A stretch of 64,000 bases of DNA from Calliopsis andreniformis (taxonomy: Eukaryota > Arthropoda > Insecta > Hymenoptera > Andrenidae): positions 744,001 through 808,000 of the forward strand of contig NW_027480494.1 in the NCBI RefSeq assembly GCF_051401765.1, written 5' to 3'. Under the pieces are notes generated by a model. That model saw only the letters and a program-made list of their open reading frames with translations, had not been told where the DNA came from and made no database searches. The position numbers and the translations under genes were made by a program. The stretch's first letter is position 1, and every line of letters starts with the position of its first letter. Positions 14,001 to 27,196 of this stretch are shown piece by piece.

Positions 14001-16140
14001 ATAGCCATAGCAGTCATAGCCATAGCCATAGCCATAGCAGCCATAGCCATAGCCATAGCCATAGCAGCCATAGCCATAACCAAAGCAGCCATAGCCACAG
14101 CCATAGCACCCATAGCCATAGCCATAGCAGCCATAGCCATAGCCATAGCAGCCAGAGCCAGAGCCACAGCAGCCGTAGACATAGCCATAGCCACAGCAGC
14201 CATAGCCATAACCAAAGCAGCCATAGCCACAGCCATAGCACCCATAGCCATAGCCATAGCAGCCATAGCCATAGCCATAGCAGCCATAGCCATACCCACA
14301 GCAGCCATAGCCATAGCCATAGCAGTCATAGCCATAGCCATAGCCATAGCAGCCATACCAATGGCCATAGTAGCCAAAGCCGTAGCCATAGCAGCCATAG
14401 ACATAGACATATCCATAGCGGCCATAGCCATAGCCATAGCAGTCATAGCCATAGCCATAACCATAGCAGCCATGGCCATAGCCATAGCCATAGCAGCCAT
14501 AGCCATAGCCATAGCAGCCATAGCCATAGCCATAGCAGACATAGCCACAGCCATAGCAGCCATAGCCATAGCCATAGCAGCCATAGCCATCGCCATAGCC
14601 TTAGCAGCAATAGCCATAGTCATAGCCATAGCCATAGCAGCTATAGCCATAGCCATAGCCATAGCAGCCATTGCCATCGCCGTAGCAGCCATAACCACAG
14701 CCATAGCGGCCATAGCCATAGCCGTAGCAGCCAGAGCCATAGCAGCCAGAGCCAGAGCCACAGCAGCCGTAGACATAGCCATGGCCTTAGCAGCCATAGA
14801 CATAATCATAGCCATAGCAGCCATAGCCATAGGCACAGCAGCCACAGCCATGGCCATAGTAGCCAAAGCCATAGACATGGCCATAGTAGCCAAAGCCATA
14901 GCCATTGCAGCCATAGCCATAGACATAGCCATAGCCGCCAAAACCATAGCCGTAGCCATAGCCATAGCAGCCATAGCCATAGCCATAGCAGCCATACCAA
15001 TGGCCATAGTAGCCAAAGCCGTAGCCATAGCAGCCATAGCCATAGCCATATCCATAGCGGCCATAGCCATAGCCATAGCAGTCATAGCCATAGCCATAGC
15101 CATAGCAGCCATAGCCATAGCCATACCCATAGCCATAGCAGCCATAGCCATAGCCATAGCAGCCATAGCCATAGCCATAGCAGACATAGCCACAGCCATA
15201 GCAGCCATAGCCATAGCCATAGCTGGCATAGGCATAGCCATACCCATAGCAGCCATAGACATAGCCATAGTAGTCATAGCAATAGCCATAGCCATAGCCA
15301 TAGCAGCCATAGCCATAGCCATAGCAGCCATAGCCATAGCATTAGCAGCCATAGCAATAGCCATAGCAGCCATAACCACAGCCATAGCAGCCATAGCCAT
15401 AGCCATAGCAGCCATAGCCATAGCCATAGCAGTCATAGCCATAGACATAGCCATAGCAGTCATAGCCATAGACATAGCCATAGCAGCTATAGCCATAGCC
15501 ATAGCCATAGCAGACATAGCCATAGCCATAGCAGCCATAGCCATAGCCATACCCATAGCAGCCATAGCCATAGCCATAGCAATCATGGCCATAGCCAGAG
15601 ACAAAGCAGCCATAGCCATAGCCACAGCCATAGCAGCCATAGCCATAACCATAGCAGCCATAGCCATAGCCATAGCAGACATAACCACAGCCATAGCAGC
15701 CATAGCCATAGCCATAGCTGCCATAGGCATGGCCATAGTAGCCAAAGCCATAGCCATAGCAGCCATAGCCATAGACATAGCCATAGCATCCATAGCCATA
15801 GCCATAGCCATGGCCATAGCAGCCATAGCCATACCCATAGCAGCCATAGCCATAGCCATAGCAGTCATAGCCATAGCCATAGCCATAGCCATAGCCATAG
15901 CAGCCATAGCCATAGCCATGGCCATAGCAGCCATAGCCATACCCATAGCAGCCATAGCCATAGCCATAGCAGTCATAGCCATAGCCATAGCCATAGCCAT
16001 AGCCATAGCAGCCATAGCCATAGCCGATGCAGCCATAGCCATAGCCATAGCAGCCATAGCCATCGCCATAGCCTTAGCAGCAATAGCCATAGTCATAGCC
16101 ATAGCCATAGCAGCTATAGCCATAGCCATAGCCATAGCAG
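8091..16140 (+). repeat. Higher-order repeat 1, copy 2 (about 8.05 kb, internally expanded)
   Basis: This is the second head-to-tail copy of the preceding unit. It is about 1.76 kb longer. Most of the gain is a 1,368 bp tandem duplication beginning near 9,391. The rest are smaller gains near 15.2-15.5 kb and a 108 bp gain near 15.9 kb, where a ccatggccatagcagcc block is doubled. All gains are multiples of three. After about 16,100 the match to copy 1 ends and the pattern switches to modules shared with 21.9-22.3 kb. Confidence 0.8.
9391..12050 (+). repeat. 1,368 bp tandem duplication
   Basis: The uncommon variant agttatagcc preceded by a gacatagcc monomer occurs at 9,391 and again at 10,759. 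Later landmarks keep the same 1,368 bp offset, for example the gtagacatagcc following the gccagagcc cluster at 10,019 and 11,387. The match fails after about 12,046, where copy 2 reads gacatagcc in place of the continuing monomers. One 21 bp monomer near 10,620 is present only in the first copy. Copy 1 of the 6.3 kb unit lacks this duplication, so it arose after that unit was duplicated, or was lost from the other copy. Confidence 0.85.
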
Positions 16141-19100
16141 CCATTGCCATAGCCATAGCAGCCATAACCACAGCCATAGCGGCCATAGCCATATCCATAG
16201 CAGCCAGAGCCATAGCAGCCAGAGCCAGAGCCACAGCAGCCGTAGACATAGCCATAGCCTTAGCAGCCATAGACATAATCATAGCCATAGCAGCCATAGC
16301 CATAGCCACAGCAGCCACAGCCATGGCCATAGTAGCCAAAGCCATAGCCATGGCCATAGTACCCAAAGCCATAGCCATTGCAGCCATAGCCATAGACATA
16401 GCCATAGCCGCCAATACCATAGCCTTAGCCATAGCCATAGCAGCCATAGCCATAGCCATAGCAGCCATACAAATGGCCATAGCAGCCAAAGCCGTAGGCA
16501 TAGCAGCCATAGCCATAGCCATATCCATAGCGGCCATAGCCATAGCCATAGCTGTCATAGCCATAGCCATAGCCATAGCAGCCACAGCCATAGCCATAGC
16601 CATAGCCATAGCAGCCATAGCCATAGCCATAGCAGCCATAGCCATAGCCATAGCAGACATAGCCACAGCCATAGCAGCCATAGCCATAGCCATAGCTGCC
16701 ATAGGCATAGCCATACCCATAGCAGCCATAGACATAGCCATAGCAGTCATAGCCATAGCCATAGCCATAGCCATAGCAGCCATAGCCATAGCCATAGCAG
16801 CCATAGCCATAGCCATAGCAGCCATAGCAATAGCCATAGCAGCCATAACCACAGCCATAGCAGCCATAGCCATAGCCATAGCAGCCATAGCCATAGCCAT
16901 AGCAGTCATAGCCATAGACATAGCCATAGCAGCTATAGCCATAGCCATAGCCATAGCAGACATAGTCATCGCCATAGCCTTAGCAGCAATAGCCATAGTC
17001 ATAGCCATAGCCATTGCAGCTATAGCCATAGCCATAGCCATAGCAGCCATTGCCATCGCCATAGCAGCCATAACCACAGCCATAGCGGCCATAGCCATAG
17101 CCGTAGCAGCCAGAGCCATAGCAGCCAGAGCCAGAGCCACAGCAGCCGTAGACATAGCCATAGCCTTAGCAGCCATAGGCATAACCATAGCCATAGCAGC
17201 CATAGCCATAGGCACAGCAGCCACAGCCATGGCCATAGTAGCCAAAGCCATAGCCATGGCCATAGTAGCCAAAGCCATAGCCATTGCAGCCATAGCCATA
17301 GACATAGCCATAGCCGCCAAAACCATAGCCGTAGCCATAGCCATAGCAGCCATAGCCATAGCCATAGCAGCCATACCAATGGCCATAGTAGCCAAAGCCG
17401 TAGCCATAGCTGCCATAGCCATAGCCATATCCATAGCGGCCATAGCCATAGCCATAGCAGTCATAGCCATAGCCATAGCCATAGCAGCCATAGCCATAGC
17501 CATAGCCATAGCAGCCATAGCCATAGCCATAGCAGCCATAGCCATAGCCATAGCAGACATAGCCACAGCCATAGCAGCCATAGCCATAGCCATAGCTGCC
17601 ATAGGCATAGCCATACCCATAGCAGCCATAGACATAGCCATAGCAGTCATAGCCATAGCCATAGCCATAGCCATAGCAGCCATAGCCATAGCCATAGCAG
17701 CCATAGCCATAGCCATAGCAGCCATAGCAATAGCCATAGCAGCCATAACCACAGCCATAGCAGCCATAGCCATAGCCATAGCAGCCATAGCCATAGCCAT
17801 AGCAGTCATAGCCATAGACATAGCCATAGCAGTCATAGCCATAGACATAGCCATAGCAGCTATAGCCATAGCCATAGCCATAGCAGACATAGCCATAGCC
17901 ATAGCAGCCATAGCCATAGCCATAGCCATAGCAGCCATACCAATGGCCATAGTAGCCAAAGCCGTAGCCATAGCTGCCATAGCCATAGCCATATCCATAG
18001 CGGCCATAGCCATAGCCATAGCAGTCATAGCCATAGCCATAGCCATAGCAGCCATAGCCATAGCCATAGCCATAGCAGCCATAGCCATAGCCATAGCAGC
18101 CATAGCCATACCCACAGCAGCCATAGCCATAGCCATAGCAGTCATAGCCATAGCCATAGCCATAGCAGCCATACCAATGGCCATAGTAGCCAAAGCCGTA
18201 GCCATAGCAGCCATAGACATAGACATATCCATAGCGGCCATAGCCATAGCCATAGCAGTCATAGCCATAGCCATAGCCATAGCAGCCATGGCCATAGCCA
18301 TAGCCATAGCAGCCATAGCCATAGCCATAGCAGCCATAGCCATAGCCATAGCAGCCATAGCCATCGCCATAGCCTTAGCAGCAATAGCCATAGTCATAGC
18401 CATAGCAGCCATAGCCATAGGCACAGCAGCCACAGCCATGGCCATAGTAGCCAAAGCCATAGACATGGCCATAGTAGCCAAAGCCATAGCCATTGCAGCC
18501 ATAGCCATAGACATAGCCATAGCCGCCAAAACCATAGCCGTAGCCATAGCCATAGCAGCCATAGCCATAGCCATAGCAGCCATACCAATGGCCATAGTAG
18601 CCAAAGCCGTAGCCATAGCAGCCATAGCCATAGCCATATCCATAGCGGCCATAGCCATAGCCATAGCAGTCATAGCCATAGCCATAGCCATAGCAGCCAT
18701 AGCCATAGCCATAGCCATAGCCATAGCAGCCATAGCCATAGCCATAGCCATAGCCATAGCAGCCATAGCCATAGCCATAGCAGCCATAGCCATAGCCATA
18801 GCAGACATAGCCACAGCCATAGCAGCCATAGCCATAGCCATAGCTGCCATAGGCATAGCCATACCCATAGCAGCCATAGACATAGCCATAGTAGTCATAG
18901 CAATAGCCATAGCCATAGCCATAGCAGCCATAGCCATAGCCATAGCAGCCATAGCCATAGCATTAGCAGCCATAGCAATAGCCATAGCAGCCATAACCAC
19001 AGCCATAGCAGCCATAGCCATAGCCATAGCAGCCATAGCCATAGCCATAGCAGTCATAGCCATAGACATAGCCATAGCAGTCATAGCCATAGACATAGCC

Positions 19101-22100
19101 ATAGCAGCTATAGCCATAGCCATAGCCATAGCAGACATAGCCATAGCCATAGCAGCCATAGCCATAGCCATACCCATAGCAGCCATAGCCATAGCCATAG
19201 CAATCATGGCCATAGCCAGAGACAAAGCAGCCATAGCCATAGCCACAGCCATAGCAGCCATAGCCATAACCATAGCAGCCATAGCCATAGCCATAGCAGA
19301 CATAACCACAGCCATAGCAGCCATAGCCATAGCCATAGCTGCCATAGGCATGGCCATAGTAGCCAAAGCCATAGCCATAGCAGCCATAGCCATAGACATA
19401 GCCATAGCATCCATAGCCATAGCCATAGCCATGGCCATAGCAGCCATAGCCATACCCATAGCAGCCATAGCCATAGCCATAGCAGTCATAGCCATAGCCA
19501 TAGCCATAGCCATAGCCATAGCAGCCATAGCCATAGCCGATGCAGCCATAGCCATAGCCATAGCAGCCATAGCCATCGCCATAGCCTTAGCAGCAATAGC
19601 CATAGTCATAGCCATAGCCATAGCAGCTATAGCCATAGCCATAGCCATAGCAGCCATAGCCATAGCCATAGCAGCCATAGCCATAGCCATAGCAGACATA
19701 GCCACAGCCATAGCAGCCATAGCCATAGCCATAGCTGCCATAGGCATAGCCATACCCATAGCAGCCATAGACATAGCCATAGCAGTCATAGCCATAGCCA
19801 TAGCCATAGCCATAGCAGCCATAGCCATAGCCATAGCAGCCATAGCCATAGCCATAGCAGCCATAGCAATAGCCATAGCAGCCATAACCACAGCCATAGC
19901 AGCCATAGCCATAGCCATAGCAGCCATAGCCATAGCCATAGCAGTCATAGCCATAGACATAGCCATAGCAGCTATAGCCATAGCCATAGCCATAGCAGAC
20001 ATAGCCATAGCCATAGCAGCCATAGCCATAGCCATACCCATAGCAGCCATAGCCATAGCCATAGCAATCATGGCCATAGCCAGAGACAAAGCAGCCATAG
20101 TCATAGCCACAGCCATAGCAGCCATAGCCATACCCATAGCAGCCATAGCCATAGCCATAGCAGACATAACCACAGCCATAGCTGCCATAGCCATAGCCAT
20201 AGCTGCCATAGGCATGGCCATAGGAGCCAAAGCCATAGCCATAGCAGCCATAGCCATAGACATAGCCGTAGCATCCATAGCCATAGCCATAGCCATGGCC
20301 ATAGCAGCCATAGCCATACCCATAGCAGCCATAGCCATAGCCATAGCAATCATAGCCATAGCCATAGCCATAGCCATAGCCATAGCCATAGCAGACATAA
20401 CCACAGCCATAGCAGCCATAGCCATAGCCATAGCAGCCATAGCCATAGCCATAGCAGACATAGCCACAGCCATAGCAGCCATAGCCATAGCCATAGCAGC
20501 CATAGCCATCGCCATAGCCTTAGCAGCAATAGCCATAGTCATAGCCATAGCCATAGCAGCTATAGCCATAGCCATAGCCATAGCAGCCATTGCCATCGCC
20601 ATAGCAGCCATAACCACAGCCATAGCGGCCATAGCCATAGCCGTAGCAGCCAGAGCCATAGCAGCCAGAGCCAGAGCCACAGCAGCCGTAGACATAGCCA
20701 TAGCCTTAGCAGCCATAGACATAATCATAGCCATAGCAGCCATAGCCATAGGCACAGCAGCCACAGCCATGGCCATAGTAGCCAAAGCCATAGCCATGGC
20801 CATAGTAGCCAAAGCCATAGCCATTGCAGCCATAGCCATAGACATAGCCATAGCCGCCAAAACCATAGCCGTAGCCATAGCCATAGCAGCCATAGCCATA
20901 GCCATAGCAGCCATACCAATGGCCATAGTAGCCAAAGCCGTAGCCATAGCTGCCATAGCCATAGCCATATCCATAGCGGCCATAGCCATAGCCATAGCAG
21001 TCATAGCCATAGCCATAGCCATAGCAGCCATAGCCATAGCCATAGCCATAGCCATAGCAGCCATAGCCATAGCCATAGCAGCCATAGCCATAGCCATAGC
21101 AGACATAGCCACAGCCATAGCAGCCATAGCCATAGCCATAGCTGCCATAGGCATAGCCATACCCATAGCAGCCATAGACATAGCCATAGTAGTCATAGCA
21201 ATAGCCATAGCCATAGCCATAGCAGCCATAGCCATAGCCATAGCAGCCATAGCCATAGCATTAGCAGCCATAGCAATAGCCATAGCAGCCATAACCACAG
21301 CCATAGCAGCCATAGCCATAGCCATAGCAGCCATAGCCATAGCCATAGCAGTCATAGCCATAGACATAGCCATAGCAGTCATAGCCATAGACATAGCCAT
21401 AGCAGCTATAGCCATAGCCATAGCCATAGCAGACATAGCCATAGCCATAGCAGCCATAGCCATAGCCATACCCATAGCAGCCATAGCCATAGCCATAGCA
21501 ATCAAGGCCATAGCCAGAGACAAAGCAGCCATAGCCATAGCCACAGCCATAGCAGCCATAGCCATAACCATAGCAGCCATAGCCATAGCCATAGCAGACA
21601 TAACCACAGCCATAGCAGCCATAGCCATAGCCATAGCTGCCATAGGCATGGCCATAGTAGCCAAAGCCATAGCCATAGCAGCCATAGCCATAGACATAGC
21701 CATAGCATCCATAGCCATAGCCATAGCCATGGCCATAGCAGCCATAGCCATACCCATAGCAGCCATAGCCATAGCCATAGCAGTCATAGCCATAGCCATA
21801 GCCATAGTCATAGCCATAGCAGCCATAGCCATAGCCGATGCAGCCATAGCCATAGCCATAGCAGCCATAGCCATCGCCATAGCCTTAGCAGCAATAGCCA
21901 TAGTCATAGCCATAGCCATAGCAGCTATAGCCATAGCCATAGCCATAGCAGCCATTGCCATAGCCATAGCAGCCATAACCACAGCCATAGCGGCCATAGC
22001 CATATCCATAGCAGCCAGAGCCATAGCAGCCAGAGCCAGAGCCACAGCAGCCGTAGACATAGCCATAGCCTTAGCAGCCATAGACATAATCATAGCCATA

Positions 22101-23525
22101 GCAGCCATAGCCATAGCCACAGCAGCCACAGCCATGGCCATAGTAGCCAAAGCCATAGCCATGGCCATAGTAGCCAAAGCCATAGCCATTGCAGCCATAG
22201 CCATAGACATTGCCATAGCCGCCAAAACCATAGCCGTAGCCATAGCCATAGCAGCCATAGCCATAGCCATAGCAGCCATACCAATGGCCATAGTAGCCAA
22301 AGCCGTAGGCATAGCAGCCATAGCCATAGCCATATCCACAGCGGCCATAGCCATAGCCATAGCAGTCATAGCCATAGCCATAGCCATAGCAGCCACAGCC
22401 ATAGCCATAGCCATAGCCATAGCAGCCATAGCCATAGCCATAGCAGCCATAGCCATAGCCATAGCAGACATAGCCACAGCCATAGCAGCCATAGCCATAT
22501 CCATAGCAGACATAGCCATAGCCATAGCAGACATAACCACAGCCACAGCAGCCATAGCCATAGCCATAGCAGCCATAGCCATAGCCATAGCAGCCAGAGC
22601 CAGAGCCACAGCAGCCGTAGACATAGCCATAGCCTCAGGGGCCATAGACATAACCATAGCCATAGCAGCCATAGAAATAGCCATAGCCGCCACAGCCATG
22701 GCCATTGTATCCAAAACCATAGCCATAGCAGCCATAGCCAAAGACATAACCATAGCAGCCATAGCCATAGCCATAGCCATAGCCAAAGCAGCCATAGCCA
22801 TAGCCATAGCAGACATAGCCATAGCCATAGCCATAGCAGCCGTATCCATAGCCATAGTAGCCATAGCCATAGCCATATCAGCCATAGTCGCCATAGCCAT
22901 AACCATAGCAGCCATAGCCATAGCCATAGCAGACATAGCCATAGCCATAGCCATAGCAGCCGTATCCATAGCCATAGCCATAGCAGCTATAGCCATAGCC
23001 ATTGCAGCCATAGCCATAGCCATAGCAGCCATAGCCATAGCCATACCCATAGCAGCCATAGCCATAGCCATAGCAGTCATGGCCATAGCCATAGACAAAG
23101 CAACCATAGCCATAGCCACAGCCATAGCAGCCATAGCCATAACCATAGCAGCCGTAGCCATAGCCATAGCAGACATAACCACAGCCATAGCAGCCATAGC
23201 CATAGCCATAGCAGCCATAGCCATCGCCATATCCTTAGCAGCAATAGCCATAGTCATAGCCATAGCCATAGCAGCCATAGCCATCGCCATAGCCTTAGCA
23301 GCAATAGCCATAGTCATAGCCATAGCCATAGCAGCTATGGCCATAGCCATAGCCATAGCAGCCACAGCCGTAGCCATAGCAGCCATAGCCATAGCCATAG
23401 CAGCCATAGTAGACATAGCCATAGCCATAGCAGCCAGAGCCAGAGCCACAGCAGCCGTAGACATAGCCATAGCATCCATAGCCATAGCAACCGTAGCCAT
23501 AGCCATAGCTGCCATAGTCATAACC
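15208..23525 (+). repeat. Mosaic of module copies at 3,621 and 2,298 bp offsets
   Basis: The rare variant tagtcatagcaatagcc occurs at 15,271, 18,892 and 21,190, giving offsets of 3,621 and 2,298 bp. The atcatggccatagccagag variant follows the same spacing (15,582, 19,203 and 21,501, the last with a point change to atcaagg), with one further copy near 20,068. The ccatggccatagtagcc doublet also recurs near 14.85, 17.25, 18.45, 20.8 and 22.15 kb. The spacing is irregular, so this looks like overlapping unequal exchanges and not one clean period. No acacacacat marker occurs between 13,118 and 23,685. Confidence 0.75.
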
Positions 23526-26500
23526 TTAGCTATTGCAGCCATAGCCATAGCCATAGCAGCCATAGCTGTAGCCATAGCAGCCATAGCCATAGTCATAGCA
23601 GCCATAGCCATAGCCATAGCAGCCATAGCGATAGCCGTAGCAGCCGTAGGCATAGCCATAGCAGCCATAGCTACATCCATAGCAGACACACACATAGCCA
23701 CAGCCATAGCAGCCATAATCATAGCCATAGCCATAGCCGCCACAGCCATGGCCATAGTATCCAAAACCATAGCCATAGCAGCCATAGCCAAAGTCATAGC
23801 CATAGCAGCCATAGCCATAGCCATAGCCATAGCAGCCATAGCCATATCCATAGCAGCCATAGCCGTAGCCATAGCAGCCATAGCCATAGCCAATGCAGCC
23901 ATAACCATAGCCATAGCATCCATAGTGATAGCCATAGCAGCCGTAGGCAGAGCCATAGCAACCATAGCTATATCCATAGCAGACACACACATAGCCACAG
24001 CCATAGCAGCCATAATCATAGCCATAGCCATAGCAGCTGTAGCCATTGCCAAAGCGGCCATAGCCATAGCCACAGCAGCCTTAGCCATAGCCATAGCCAT
24101 AGCAGACATAGCCATAGCCATAGCCATAGCAGCCTTGGCCGTAGCCATAGTCATAGCAGACATAGCCATAGCCATAGCCATAGCAGCCATAGCCATAGCC
24201 ATAGCAGCCGTAGCCATAGCAGCCGCAGCCATAGCCATAGCCATAGCAGCCATTGCCATAGCCATTGCAGCCATAACCACAGCCATAGCAGCCATAGCCA
24301 TAGCCATAGCAGCCATAGGCATATCCATAGCAGCGAGAGCCAGAGCCGCAGCAGCCGTAGACATAGCCATATCCTTAGCAGCCATAGACATAACTATAGC
24401 CATAGCAGCCATAGCTATAGCCATAGCTGCCATAGCCATGGCCATAGTAGCCAAAGCCATAGCCATAGCAGCCATAGCCACAGCCATAGCAGACATAGCC
24501 ACAGCCATAGCAGCCATAGCCATACCCATAGCAGCCGTAGACATAGCCATAGCCTTAGCAGCCATAGACATAATCATAGCCATAGCAGCCATAGCCATAG
24601 CCACAGCAGCCACAGCCATGGCCATAGTAGCCAAAGCCATAGCCATGGCCATAGTAGCCAAAGCCATAGCCATTGCAGCCATAGCCATAGACATAGCCAT
24701 AGCCGCCAAAACCATAGCCGTAGCCATAGCCATAGCAGCCATAGCCATAGACATAGCAGCCATACCAATGGCCATAGTAGCCAAAGCCGTAGCCATAGCA
24801 GCCATAGCCATAGCCATATCCATAGCGGCCATAGCCATAGCCATAGCGGTCATAGCCATAGCCATAGCCATAGCAGCCATAGCCATAGCCATAGCCATAG
24901 CCATAGCAGCCATAGCCATAGCCATAGCAGCCATAGCCATAGCCATAGCAGACATAGCCACAGCCATAGCAGCCATAGCCATAGCCATAGCTGCCATAGG
25001 CATAGCCATACCCATAGCAGCCATAGACATAGCCATAGCAGTCATAGCCATAGCCATAGCCATAGCCATAGCAGCCATAGCCATAGCCACAGCAGCCATA
25101 GCCATAGCCATAGCAGCCATAGCAATAACCATAGCAGCCATAACCACAGCCATAGCAGCCATAGCCATAGCCATAGCAGCCATAGCCATAGCCATAGCAG
25201 TCATAGCCATAGACATAGCCATAGCAGCTATAGCCATAGCCATAGCCATAGCAGACATAGCCATAGCCATAGCAGCCATAGCCATAGCCATACCCATAGC
25301 AGCCATAGCCATAGCCATAGCAATCATGGCCATAGCCAGAGACAAAGCAGCCATAGTCATAGCCACAGCCATAGCAGCCATAGCCATAACCATAGCAGCC
25401 ATAGCCATAGCCATAGCAGACATAACCACAGCCATAGCAGCCATAGCCATAGCCATAGCTGCCATAGGCATGGCAATAGTAGCCAAAGCCATAGCCATAG
25501 CAGCCATAGCCATAGACATAGCCATAGCAGCCATAGCCACAGCCATAGCAGCCATAGCCATAGCCATAGCTGCCATAGGCATAGCCATACCCATAGCAGC
25601 AATAGACATAGCCATAGCAGTCATAGCCATAGCCATAGCCATAGCCATAGCAGCCATAGCCATAGCCATAGCAGCCATAGCCATAGCCATAGCAGCCATA
25701 GCAATAGCCATAGCAGCCATAACCACAGCCATAGCAGCCATAGCCATAGCCATAGCAGCCATAGCCATAGCCATAGCAGTCATAGACATAGACATAGCCA
25801 CAGCAGCTATAGCCATAGCCATAGCAGCCATAGCCATAGCCATACCCATAGCAGCCATAGCCATAGCCATAGCAATCATGGCCATAGCCAGAGACAAAGC
25901 AGCCATAGTCATAGCCACAGCCATAGCAGCCATAGCCATAACCATAGCAGCCATAGCCATAGCCATAGCAGACATAACCACAGCCATAGCAGCCATAGCC
26001 ATAGCCATAGCTGCCATAGCCATAGACATAGCCATAGCATCCATAGCCATAGCCATAGCCATGGCCATAGCAGCCATAGCCATACCCATAGCAGCCATAG
26101 CCATAGCCATAGCAATCATAGCCATAGCCATAGCCATAGCCATAGCCATAGCAGCCATAGCCATAGCCGATGCAGCCATAGCCATAGCCATAGCAGCCAT
26201 AGCCGTAGCCATAGCAGCCATAGCCATAGCCAATGCAGCCATAACCATAGCCATAGCATCCATAGCGATAGCATCCATAGCGATAGCCATAGCAGCCGTA
26301 GGCAGGGCCATAGCAACCATAGCTATATCCATAGCAGACACACACATAGCCACAGCCATAGCAGCCATAATCATAGCCACAGCCATAGCAGCCAATGCCA
26401 TAGCCATAGCCATAGCAGCTGTAGCCATTGCCAAAGCGGCCATAGCCATAGCCACAGCAGCCTTAGCCATAGCCATAGCCATAGCAGACATAGCCATAGC

Positions 26501-27190
26501 CATAGCAGCCTTGGCCGTAGCCATAGTCATAGCAGACATAGCCATAGCCATAGCCATAGCAGCCATAGCCATAGCCATAGCAGCCGTAGCCATAGCAGCC
26601 GCAGCCATAGCCATAGCCATAGCAGCCATTGCCATAGCCATTGCAGCCATAACCACAGCCATAGCAGCCATAGCCATAGCCATAGCAGCCATAGGCATAT
26701 CCATAGCAGCGAGAGCCAGAGCCGCAGCAGCCGTAGACATAGCCATATCCTTAGCAGCCATACACATAACCATAGCCATAGCAGCCATAGCTATAGCCAT
26801 AGCTGCCATAGCCATGGCCATAGTAGCCAAAGCCATAGCCATAGCAGCCATAGCCACAGCCATAGCAGACATAGCCACAGCCATAGCAGCCATAGCCATA
26901 CCCATAGCAGACGTAGACATAGCCATAGCCTTAGCAGCCATAGACATAATCATAGCCATAGCAGCCATAGCCATAGCCACAGCAGCCACAGCCATGGCCA
27001 TAGTAGCCAAAGCCATAGCCATGGCCATAGTAGCCTAAGCCATAGCCATTGCAGCCATAGCCATAGACATAGCCATAGCCGCCAAAACCATAGCCGTAGC
27101 CATAGCCATAGCAGCCATAGCCATAGCCATAGCAGCCATACCAATGGCCATATTAGCCAAAGCCGTAGCCATAGCAGCCATAGCCATAGC
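23526..27190 (+). repeat. 2,355 bp offset duplication
   Basis: The CA markers at 23,983 and 26,338 are 2,355 bp apart, and the modules that follow them match in order: agctgtagcc with ccaaagcgg, ccttggccgtagcc, gccgcagcc, gcgagagcc, catatccttagcagcc and finally the ccatggccatagtagcc doublet. At the catatccttag landmark (24,369 and 26,745) the offset is 2,376, so one 21 bp monomer has been gained or lost. Between the copies lie modules shared with 19.0-20.4 kb, including two close copies of the atcatggccatagccagag variant at about 25,324 and 25,875. Confidence 0.8.
24555..26345 (-). other. Longest Gly-Tyr-Cys frame (596 codons), coding status doubtful
   Basis: On the - strand one frame reads GGC TAT repeated with TGC, giving (Gly-Tyr)3-Cys heptads broken by residues such as His, Phe, Ser, Arg and Val. 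This composition resembles high glycine-tyrosine keratin-associated proteins and some arthropod or nematode structural proteins. The apparent start is a GTG inside the CA marker, giving a reading MCVCYGYSYGCYG only if GTG is read as Met; no ATG in this frame opens it. TAT is one substitution from TAA, and the common ccttagcagcc variant creates that stop, so this frame is cut every few hundred bases elsewhere. I treat it as chance; at most it hints at the origin of the array. Confidence 0.6.
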
Positions 27191-27193
27191 CAT

Positions 27194-27196
27194 ACC
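27194..27196 (+). other. 1 bp deletion that shifts the triplet phase of the array
   Basis: The sequence here reads ccataccatagcgg, where the same module elsewhere (for example at 410, 2,690, 17,430 and 33,352) reads ccatatccatagcgg. One T is missing. Before this point the Ala-Ile frame on + is in the phase of position 1,707; after it, the same frame is in the phase of 27,716. The context is not a homopolymer, so a simple homopolymer miscall is not the obvious explanation. Confidence 0.85.

Larger units (their letters stand above)
1707..27038 (+). other. 8,443-codon Ala-Ile frame, a by-product of the repeat
   Basis: In this frame the monomer reads ATA GCC repeated, plus GCA, giving (Ile-Ala)n-Ala. 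ATA needs two substitutions to become a stop codon and GCC or GCA need two or more, so the frame stays open without selection. It ends at 27,036-27,038, where gccaaagcc has become gcctaagcc; AAA was already a variant of ATA, so this is the second step. There is no signal peptide, domain or non-repeat terminus. A protein of this kind is not known to me, and the + strand His-Ser frame and - strand Ala-Met frame are comparably open, which argues against coding. Confidence 0.9.

Noticed and set aside
1707..27038. A real 8,443-residue protein
   Set aside because: Other frames on both strands are equally open, the codons are intrinsically far from stops, and no non-repetitive terminus, domain or start context exists.
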